From the NCBI RefSeq assembly GCF_905372335.1, contig NZ_CAJPOU010000057.1, positions 1-7,216 of the forward strand: a stretch of DNA of 7,216 bases. Reading direction: 5' to 3'. How positions within the stretch are numbered: position 1 is the first letter of the stretch; each line of letters begins with the position of its first letter. The position numbers and the translations under genes were made by a program. Shown piece by piece: positions 1-4,861 of the stretch. This DNA comes from Streptococcus sp. A12. Its GTDB lineage: Bacteria > Bacillota > Bacilli > Lactobacillales > Streptococcaceae. The notes under the pieces were generated by a model. It was not told the DNA's origin and ran no database searches. It was given only the letters and a program-made list of their open reading frames with translations.

Positions 1-1907
1 CCATTCAGGTACTAGAAGGGTTGGATGCGGTCCGTAAACGTCCAGGGATGTATATTGGATCGACAGACGGGAATGGTCTCCACCATTTGGTCTGGGAAAT
101 TGTCGACAATGCCGTCGATGAAGCCTTATCTGGTTTTGGTTCTCAAATTGACGTTACAATTAACAAAGACGGTTCCCTATCTGTAGCGGACCAAGGTCGG
201 GGGATGCCGACAGGGATGCATGCCATGGGTAAACCAACCGTTGAGGTCATCTTTACCGTCCTCCACGCAGGTGGGAAGTTTGGTCAAGGTGGGTATAAGA
301 CCTCTGGTGGTCTCCACGGAGTGGGATCTTCGGTCGTAAACGCCCTCTCTAGCTGGCTTGAGGTTGAGATTACCCGTGATGGAGCGGTCTATAAACAACG
401 CTTTGAAAATGGTGGGAAACCAGTTACCACTCTTGAGAAGATAGGAACGGCACCTAAGTCTAAGACAGGAACCAAGGTTACCTTCATGCCGGATGCAACC
501 ATCTTCTCAACGACGGATTTCAAGTTTAATACTATTGCCGAACGGATCAAAGAATCAGCTTTCTTGCTCAAGGATGTGACGTTGACGCTGACTGATCTCC
601 GTAAGGAAGAAGACAACCATGTGGCCTTCCATTACGAGAATGGGGTACAGGATTTCGTTGAGTACTTAAATGAAGATAAGGAAACCTTGACGCCGGTTCT
701 CTACTTTAATGGGGAATCAGAAGGATTCCAAGTAGAAGTCGCTCTCCAGTACAATGATGGTTATTCTGACAATATCTTGTCCTTTGTCAATAATGTCCGC
801 ACCAAAGATGGGGGAACCCATGAGACAGGACTCAAGACTGCCATTACCAAGGCTATGAACGACTATGCAAGAAAGACGGGTCTTCTCAAAGAAAAAGACA
901 AGAACCTAGAAGGATCCGACTACCGGGAAGGTCTTTCTGCAGTACTTTCGATTTTGGTGCCAGAAGCTCATTTGCAGTTTGAAGGGCAGACTAAGGACAA
1001 ACTAGGAAGTCCACTTGCTCGACCAGTCGTTGACGGGATTGTCGCTGATAAGTTGACTTTCTTCCTCATGGAAAATGGGGAGTTGGCTTCCAATCTGATA
1101 CGCAAGGCTATCAAGGCCCGGGATGCGCGTGAAGCCGCTCGGAAGGCGCGGGATGAGAGTCGAAATGGCAAGAAGAACAAGAAGGACAAGGGGCTCTTGT
1201 CTGGTAAATTGACCCCAGCCCAGTCCAAGAATCCTGCCAAGAACGAACTCTATCTAGTCGAAGGAGATTCAGCCGGTGGTTCTGCCAAGCAAGGTCGGGA
1301 CCGCAAGTTCCAGGCTATCCTTCCGCTTCGAGGGAAGGTTCTCAATACTGAGAAGGCCAACATGAGTGATATCCTCAAAAACGAGGAAATCAACACCATG
1401 ATCTACACCATCGGTGCTGGAGTTGGGGCTGATTTTACGATCGAAGATACTAACTATGACAAGATTATCATCATGACTGATGCGGATACGGATGGGGCCC
1501 ACATTCAGACCCTTCTCCTAACTTTCTTTTATCGCTATATGCGTCCCTTGGTCGAAGCAGGACGTGTCTATATCGCCATGCCTCCTCTTTACAAGATGTC
1601 TAAGGGCAAAGGGAAGAAAGAAGAAGTGGCTTATGCCTGGACAGACAATGAATTGGAAGACCTACGCCGAACTTTTGGCCGTGGAGCAACCCTTCAACGG
1701 TACAAAGGGTTGGGTGAGATGAATGCGGACCAGCTTTGGGAAACCACCATGAACCCAGAAACCCGCACCTTGATTCGTGTCACGATTGATGACTTGGCGC
1801 GTGCAGAACGCCGTGTCTCGGTCCTCATGGGTGATAAAGCGGCCCCTCGCCGCCAATGGATCGAAGATAACGTTAAGTTTACCTTGGAAGAAACGACCGC
1901 GTTTTAA
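1..1907 (+). CDS. parE: DNA topoisomerase IV subunit B (ParE), 5'-truncated by the window edge
   Basis: ParE is the ATPase and TOPRIM subunit of topoisomerase IV, which with ParC forms the A2B2 enzyme that decatenates daughter chromosomes. The frame is open from base 3 (I-Q-V-L-E-G-L-D-A-V-R-K-R-P-G-M-Y), so the TTG at 21 is an internal Leu codon, not the start; compared with the remembered pneumococcal protein about 15 residues are missing. 634 codons are visible, for a full length of about 649, normal for the family. The GHKL ATPase domain has the N-box E-I-V-D-N (96-110), the G-R-G-M-P-T-G loop and the glycine-rich ATP lid with G-G-L-H-G-V-G. The transducer domain holds the Q-T-K lysine loop (987-995). 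The TOPRIM domain shows E-G-D-S-A-G-G (1260-1280), P-L-R-G-K and the metal-binding D-A-D-T-D (1479-1493). The C-terminus ends F-T-L-E-E-T-T-A-F. GyrB is the main alternative, but the context with parC and the close match to pneumococcal ParE favour ParE. Confidence 0.98.
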   Translation, partial: IQVLEGLDAVRKRPGMYIGSTDGNGLHHLVWEIVDNAVDEALSGFGSQIDVTINKDGSLSVADQGRGMPTGMHAMGKPTVEVIFTVLHAGGKFGQGGYKTSGGLHGVGSSVVNALSSWLEVEITRDGAVYKQRFENGGKPVTTLEKIGTAPKSKTGTKVTFMPDATIFSTTDFKFNTIAERIKESAFLLKDVTLTLTDLRKEEDNHVAFHYENGVQDFVEYLNEDKETLTPVLYFNGESEGFQVEVALQYNDGYSDNILSFVNNVRTKDGGTHETGLKTAITKAMNDYARKTGLLKEKDKNLEGSDYREGLSAVLSILVPEAHLQFEGQTKDKLGSPLARPVVDGIVADKLTFFLMENGELASNLIRKAIKARDAREAARKARDESRNGKKNKKDKGLLSGKLTPAQSKNPAKNELYLVEGDSAGGSAKQGRDRKFQAILPLRGKVLNTEKANMSDILKNEEINTMIYTIGAGVGADFTIEDTNYDKIIIMTDADTDGAHIQTLLLTFFYRYMRPLVEAGRVYIAMPPLYKMSKGKGKKEEVAYAWTDNELEDLRRTFGRGATLQRYKGLGEMNADQLWETTMNPETRTLIRVTIDDLARAERRVSVLMGDKAAPRRQWIEDNVKFTLEETTAF

Positions 1908-1911
1908 GGAG
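1906..1911 (+). promoter_or_regulatory. Shine-Dalgarno sequence overlapping the parE stop codon
   Basis: AAGGAG uses the last two bases of the parE TAA stop and lies 8 bases before the ATG at 1920. It decides the start of the next gene: the in-frame GTG at 1917 would be only 5 bases away and is a weaker codon. The overlap means that ribosomes finishing parE reach this site directly, so translational coupling is likely. Confidence 0.8.
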
Positions 1912-1919
1912 TGTGAGTG

Positions 1920-2396
1920 ATGGATAGTTCAGGACATTCGATTATATGGACTTACTTGGGTTTTATTTTCATAGTCTCGTCGCCCTCAGCTATTTTTGCA
2001 TTCTTTATGAATCATAGGAAAAAAAGTTTACTAGGACTTTATGCACCGATCGTGTTTACTTTGTTCATGATCTTGATGCTTATTTTTAATATAGAGGGCT
2101 CAGAATCCGCTGCTTTAGGGGCGACCTTTATCATGTTTTTATTTGGCTTTCCTTTGATAATAGGAGCCTTAGTCTACACACTGATTCGTTTGTGTTTCGT
2201 TTATAGGAAGGATCTGAGGAAGGGACTTTTGATTTTCCTATCCTATATCTTAGGTCCCCTATTAATTGGTCTTCTTGGCTTGTGTGTGGTAATGACATTT
2301 CAGATTCATCAGTTCGTATTCATAGTCATTATTTTGATGATTCTGGTTTCCTATCTTCCTCCTCTTTATCTCTATCATTATGAGCGAGATCAATAG
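1920..2396 (+). CDS. Small polytopic membrane protein, copy 1 of a tandem paralogous set
   Basis: I do not recognise a named family. The 158-residue protein is very hydrophobic, with five likely transmembrane segments at about residues 9-29, 37-57, 65-89, 103-126 and 130-152, and has no cleavable-signal pattern. A basic loop (N-H-R-K-K-S, residues 31-36) follows the first segment and another (Y-R-K-D-L-R-K, 95-101) follows the third, suggesting cytoplasmic loops. No catalytic or ligand motif is visible. It is related to the gene at 2922 and the broken gene at 2421: Y86, I89-R90-L91, V94-Y95, L99, K101 and Y109 fall at identical positions in copies 1 and 3, and all copies end with (S)(Y/F)LP. 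It begins 12 bases after the parE stop with a Shine-Dalgarno sequence that overlaps it, so it is probably co-transcribed with parE. The DNA is clearly AT-richer than parE. Function unknown; a transport accessory or immunity-type role would be a guess. Confidence 0.85.
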   Translation: MDSSGHSIIWTYLGFIFIVSSPSAIFAFFMNHRKKSLLGLYAPIVFTLFMILMLIFNIEGSESAALGATFIMFLFGFPLIIGALVYTLIRLCFVYRKDLRKGLLIFLSYILGPLLIGLLGLCVVMTFQIHQFVFIVIILMILVSYLPPLYLYHYERDQ

Positions 2397-2405
2397 GACT
2401 TAGCT

Positions 2406-2412
2406 AGGAAGG
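2406..2412 (+). promoter_or_regulatory. Shine-Dalgarno sequence of the broken middle membrane gene
   Basis: AGGAAGG lies 8 bases before the ATG at 2421. The same TAGGAAGG octamer precedes the third copy at 2908-2915, which marks ATG 2421 as the ancestral start of the middle copy although its frame is closed after 12 codons. Confidence 0.7.
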
Positions 2413-2420
2413 GAAAAATT

Positions 2421-2902
2421 ATGGATTTTTTAATTACTACATTCAATCATTTTTATTAATTGTATATTGTCTTATTTTTATCCATCTTTATCACCTTTTG
2501 GCTAAATTGGAAAAGAAAAAGTTTTATGGCTTGTATTATCTAATCTGTTTAACAGTCATGACTTATTGTGTGGTTCAGTTTGGTTCATTCAGGGTTGTTG
2601 AGAGAGCTCTTCCGTTCATGCTATCAGTCTTTGCTGTTCAACTAATGGTAGTAGCCCTAGGTGTTCCTATGATCGTGATTGCCTTGCTTTATCACGTCAT
2701 CCGATTATTTCCTGTTTTTCCTAAATATGGATGGAAAATAATCCTAATTTTCCTCGCTTATCTAGCGAGTGCGGTCCTTTTTTATCTGGTTGTGGCTAGT
2801 ATGTCGGAAAAGTTTTTGCAACATCGAAGCATGATGATAGGGGTAATGTTCCTTTCTCTTGTTCTATCTTATTTGCCAGCCATATTTTTAAATATTATTT
2901 AG
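2421..2902 (+). pseudogene. Small membrane protein, copy 2, inactivated by a stop codon and a frameshift
   Basis: The ATG at 2421 has a good Shine-Dalgarno sequence but reads only 12 codons (M-D-F-L-I-T-T-F-N-H-F-Y) to a TAA at 2457-2459. The same frame beyond the stop gives a credible first membrane helix (L-Y-I-V-L-F-L-S-I-F-I-T-F) and then N-W-K-R-K-S-F, which aligns without gaps to N-H-R-K-K-S-L of copy 1. The frame then shifts by one base at the T run 2522-2525 into Y-G-L-Y-Y and on to the TAG at 2900-2902; one extra T would restore it. The downstream part has four further helices and the shared motifs Y-x2-I-R-L (near 2690-2709), a conserved Lys and S-Y-L-P near the C-terminus. An ORF from TTG 2498 exists but lacks both the first helix and a ribosome binding site. 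Two separate lesions make a decayed gene the simplest reading. Translation of a shortened four-helix product by reinitiation cannot be excluded. Confidence 0.78.
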
Positions 2903-2908
2903 AATCGT

Positions 2909-2915
2909 AGGAAGG
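2909..2915 (+). promoter_or_regulatory. Shine-Dalgarno sequence of membrane protein copy 3
   Basis: AGGAAGG is spaced 6 bases from the ATG at 2922 and lies just after the stop codon of the middle copy (2900-2902). It belongs to the octamer TAGGAAGG also found before copy 2, consistent with duplication of the gene together with its leader. Confidence 0.75.
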
Positions 2916-2921
2916 TCTGAA

Positions 2922-3443
2922 ATGAATGATATCTTATTGCCTATAACTTTCTCTACTTTCCCATTCTTACCGGTCGTATTAGTCGCTACATTTATTTATA
3001 TTGCAATTAAGAAAAATAAATCCAAGATCCATTTTTTAGGATATTATTTCCCTATTGCAGGGATTTTAACCATGAATGCAATCAGTGATTATTCCTCTAA
3101 GAATTTTGAAGGACATTTGTCAATTATCATAGTATTGGTGACGTTTTACTTGCCTTTATTATATACATCCCTAGTTTATAGTGGCATACGTCTCTATTCG
3201 GTTTATAGCCATCAATTATTGAAAGCCTCTCTGATTTTAGGGATCTATCTCCTAGCTAGCATCTATATGCATTTGATGATCTTTAAAGTTCAAGGTCAAT
3301 TTATTAAGGTGGTCATCAACTTCCATTTAGCGAAACTTATAATTACGATTTCATCGTTTCTTCCATCTGTTTATCTATATTTTGATAAAAACCAACAATT
3401 CCAAGGATTTGTAAGTGATGAAGGAGTAAAAGATGAGAACTGA
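2922..3443 (+). CDS. Small polytopic membrane protein, copy 3 of a tandem paralogous set
   Basis: The 173-residue protein has five likely transmembrane segments at about residues 8-29, 37-54, 66-91, 100-121 and 130-153. A lysine-rich loop (K-K-N-K-S-K, 30-35) follows the first helix, and a hydrophilic acidic tail of about 20 residues (from D155) is absent from copy 1. It matches copy 1 in register: P78, Y86, I89-R90-L91, V94-Y95, L99, K101 and Y109 coincide, and F-L-P-S-V-Y-L-Y parallels Y-L-P-P-L-Y-L-Y. No enzymatic or transport signature is visible and I do not recognise the family. The start is supported by AGGAAGG 6 bases upstream. Its last 11 bases overlap the start of the ant-like gene, whose Shine-Dalgarno sequence lies inside this coding region, so the extra C-terminal tail and the overlap may have arisen together. 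The DNA is AT-rich compared with parE and parC. Confidence 0.85.
   Translation: MNDILLPITFSTFPFLPVVLVATFIYIAIKKNKSKIHFLGYYFPIAGILTMNAISDYSSKNFEGHLSIIIVLVTFYLPLLYTSLVYSGIRLYSVYSHQLLKASLILGIYLLASIYMHLMIFKVQGQFIKVVINFHLAKLIITISSFLPSVYLYFDKNQQFQGFVSDEGVKDEN
3421..3426 (+). promoter_or_regulatory. Shine-Dalgarno sequence of the ant-like gene, inside the preceding gene
   Basis: AAGGAG sits 6 bases before the ATG at 3433 and within the last codons of the membrane gene that ends at 3443. This fixes the start of the nucleotidyltransferase and implies translational coupling of the two genes. Confidence 0.8.
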
Positions 3444-4251
3444 TACAGAAATGATGAATCTGATTGTGCAAATAGCTGAATCTCTGCAAGTTGAAGCAGT
3501 GGCCTTATCCGGATCGAGGACTAGCCCACATCCCCTGAAAGATGAGTTCCAAGATTATGATGTGGTCTATATTGTTGAGAATCTAGAAGACCTGGTTTCA
3601 GATTTATCATGGATGGATCAGTTTGGTAAACGCATCATTGAGCAAGAAGTTACTCTAGGACACCGTCATCTTTACCTCATGCTCTTTGAAGATGGCAATC
3701 GTATTGATTTGACACTCTGTCCCAAGGAACACATGCAAGAGTGGGTGGGTAGCGAAGCAGATTTCAGAGTGCTTAAAGACGACAAAGGTTTGTTTGACTC
3801 TTACATTCCTAGTCCGAAGCGCTACTGGACCGCTCCGCCTACTGAAGAGGAATTTGCAGCTACTTGCAATGAATTTTGGTGGGTATCGGCTTATGTCGTC
3901 AAGGCCATTCGAAGAAATCAACTCATCTATGCGACCGATCATCTCTATGGCATTTGCCAGCAAGAACTCCTCAAGGTCTTAGCTTGGAAGGTAGCAAGCG
4001 ATAGGGGAACAGTCGATATCGGAAAAAACTACAAGTACCTCTTCCAGTATCTACCAGCTGAGCAAGAGAAGGAGTTCTCAACTCTGCTAAATCTATCTAG
4101 TATAGAGAAGGTCAGCCAGTCCTTATTTGCTACCATGAAGTTATTCGATTGTGAAGCACAAAGTCTGGCCCAAAAGATGGGATTTGACTATGATCAGGAA
4201 GTGGCTGTAAAGATGAGGGCTTATGCTGAAGAGAAACTGTCAAATCATTGA
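3433..4251 (+). CDS. Aminoglycoside 6-adenylyltransferase-like protein (ANT(6)/streptomycin adenylyltransferase family)
   Basis: The 272-residue protein resembles ANT(6) enzymes, which transfer AMP from ATP to the 6-hydroxyl of streptomycin in the cytoplasm. It opens M-R-T-D-T-E-M-M-N-L-I, close to the M-R-T-E-K-E-M start of ANT(6)-Ia. The nucleotidyltransferase core is complete: S26-G27-S28-R29, then F39-Q40-D41-Y42-D43, with D41 and D43 as the probable metal ligands, and a third Asp in G-N-R-I-D92-L-T-L. A helical C-terminal domain follows with F-W-W-V-S-A-Y-V-V-K (near 147-156) and an L-Y-G-I-C-Q-Q-E-L segment. It is shorter than plasmid-borne ANT(6)-Ia (about 302 residues) and nearer chromosomal AadK (about 284). 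SGSR replaces the usual NGSR, so streptomycin resistance is not assured. It overlaps the membrane gene by 11 bases and is the last gene of the parE operon. I recall an ant-like gene at this same place, between parE and parC, in Streptococcus mitis and Streptococcus oralis. Confidence 0.9.
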   Translation: MRTDTEMMNLIVQIAESLQVEAVALSGSRTSPHPLKDEFQDYDVVYIVENLEDLVSDLSWMDQFGKRIIEQEVTLGHRHLYLMLFEDGNRIDLTLCPKEHMQEWVGSEADFRVLKDDKGLFDSYIPSPKRYWTAPPTEEEFAATCNEFWWVSAYVVKAIRRNQLIYATDHLYGICQQELLKVLAWKVASDRGTVDIGKNYKYLFQYLPAEQEKEFSTLLNLSSIEKVSQSLFATMKLFDCEAQSLAQKMGFDYDQEVAVKMRAYAEEKLSNH

Positions 4252-4286
4252 TTCAATAATCTATTTTAAACACTTTAAACTACAGA

Positions 4287-4330
4287 AAGGATAGTTTAGT
4301 TACTTGTAGTAACTGAACACCTTCTTTTAT
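4287..4330 (+). terminator. Possible terminator hairpin in repeat unit 1, after the ant-like gene
   Basis: The arms GTTTAGTTACT (4294-4304) and AGTAACTGAAC (4308-4318) form an 11-bp stem with one G-U pair and the loop TGT. AAGG (4287-4290) can pair with CCTT (4320-4323) to extend the base, and the T-rich tail TTCTTTTAT follows. It is the first such structure after the stop codon at 4251. The stem is AT-rich and the T run is interrupted, so termination may be partial. Confidence 0.4.
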
Positions 4331-4428
4331 AAAAATCTACTCAACATTCTTTGAAAGGAGTTGAACACGCCCTGAGTGCTGTGTGAAACTCTTGATCCAT
4401 CATTTGATAACGTATTTAAAACTACAGA

Positions 4429-4472
4429 AAGGATAGTTTAGTTACTTATAGTAACTGAACACCTTCTTTTAT
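4429..4472 (+). terminator. Possible terminator hairpin in repeat unit 2
   Basis: This is the same structure as in unit 1, with stem 4436-4460 and loop TAT, followed by the same T-rich tail. Confidence 0.35.
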
Positions 4473-4570
4473 AAAAATCTACTCAACATTCTTTGAAAGG
4501 AGTTGAACACGCCCTGAGTGCTGTGTGAAACTCTTGATCCATCATTTGATAACGTATTTAAAACTACAGA

Positions 4571-4614
4571 AAGGATAGTTTAGTTACTTATAGTAACTGA
4601 ACACCTTCTTTTAT
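4571..4614 (+). terminator. Possible terminator hairpin in repeat unit 3
   Basis: This is the same structure, with stem 4578-4602 and loop TAT. The fourth, partial unit keeps the stem (4720-4744) but runs into GGGACT and so lacks the T-rich tail. Confidence 0.35.
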
Positions 4615-4754
4615 AAAAATCTACTCAACATTCTTTGAAAGGAGTTGAACACGCCCTGAGTGCTGTGTGAAACTCTTGATCCATCATTTGATAACGTACT
4701 TAAAACTACAGAAAGGATAGTTTAGTTACTTGTAGTAACTGAACACGGGACTAA

Positions 4755-4766
4755 TTTCCTAGGAAA
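4755..4766. other. Perfect 12-bp palindrome upstream of parC
   Basis: TTTCCTAGGAAA is an exact palindrome between the end of the repeat array and the terminator. It could be an operator half-site pair. Its right half is also the A-rich arm of the terminator stem, so it may be a by-product of that structure. Confidence 0.4.
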
Positions 4767-4819
4767 AAAGATAAATCGCTTTGGGTTCATCGAACCCTGC
4801 ATCGATTTCCTTTTTTTCT
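4761..4819. terminator. Strong intrinsic terminator, probably bidirectional, between the repeats and parC
   Basis: An inner hairpin GGGTTC-ATC-GAACCC (4783-4797) sits inside an outer stem AAATCG (4773-4778) with CGATTT (4803-4808). This is flanked by an A-rich arm (AGGAAAAAAG, 4761-4770) and seven Ts (4811-4817). The T tract follows the stem on the + strand and the A tract gives the same feature on the - strand. It would end transcripts from the parE operon before parC. No - strand gene in the window needs it. Confidence 0.72.
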
Positions 4820-4827
4820 ACAGAAAT

Positions 4828-4843
4828 TTTCGGCAAGCCGAAA
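4828..4843 (+). promoter_or_regulatory. Hairpin in the parC leader
   Basis: TTTCGGC (4828-4834) and GCCGAAA (4837-4843) are perfect inverted repeats separated by AA, giving a stable short stem-loop that ends 18 bases before the parC ATG. No T tract follows, so it is not a typical terminator. It may affect translation or mRNA stability of parC, whose leader lacks a Shine-Dalgarno sequence. That role is inferred from position only. Confidence 0.45.
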
Positions 4844-4861
4844 CGTCCCTTTGTATCTTAT

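Larger units (their letters stand above)
4279..4746. repeat. 142-bp tandem repeat array, 3.3 copies
   Basis: Full units lie at 4279-4420, 4421-4562 and 4563-4704, and a 42-bp partial unit at 4705-4746, all in direct orientation. Units 1 and 2 differ only in one hairpin-loop base (TGT against TAT), and units 2 and 3 only by T to C near the unit end (cgtattt against cgtactt). The array can also be read as four copies of a 42-bp element, beginning ACTACAGAAAGG and ending ACTGAACAC, separated by three 100-bp spacers. The 42-bp element contains a hairpin. The spacer contains a short palindrome (TTTTATAAAA) and the string GAAAGGAG. No credible protein is encoded on either strand. The sequence is not a BOX or RUP element as I remember those. 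Near identity of the units indicates recent expansion or gene conversion, so copy number probably varies between strains. Confidence 0.95.
4252..4861. other. Long non-coding interval between the ant-like gene and parC
   Basis: These 610 bases hold the 142-bp repeat array, a 12-bp palindrome, a terminator and the parC leader hairpin, each listed separately. The first 27 bases (4252-4278) are AT-rich and resemble the end of a repeat unit (ATAATCTATTTTAAA against ATAACGTATTTAAA), suggesting a degenerate further copy edge. I could not identify a convincing sigma-70 promoter for parC in the interval. Confidence 0.7.

Noticed and set aside
1917..1919. GTG start for the first membrane gene
   Set aside because: The adjacent ATG at 1920 is a stronger codon and has the better spacing (8 bases) to AAGGAG.
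2498..2902. Intact 134-residue gene starting at TTG 2498
   Set aside because: No ribosome binding site precedes it and it lacks the first helix. The paralogue alignment and the well-placed ATG at 2421 point to a broken longer gene.
4332..4403. Short peptide frames inside each repeat, for example a 20-codon minus-strand frame starting ATG-ATG-GAT-CAA
   Set aside because: They are repeated unchanged because the DNA is repeated, have no Shine-Dalgarno sequence and are very short. There is no evidence for translation.
4279..4746. CRISPR array
   Set aside because: The stretches between the 42-bp elements are identical to one another and 100 bp long, so this is a simple tandem repeat, and no cas gene is nearby.
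4818..4826. The nonamer CTACAGAAA in the parC leader, also found at the start of each repeat
   Set aside because: Nine bases with no flanking similarity are too little to call another repeat copy.
4781..4861. In-frame N-terminal extension of ParC from TTG 4781
   Set aside because: The frame is open back to 4775, but the TTG has no ribosome binding site, lies inside the terminator hairpin, and the extension has no counterpart in the known ParC N-terminus, which starts M-S-N-I-Q-N.
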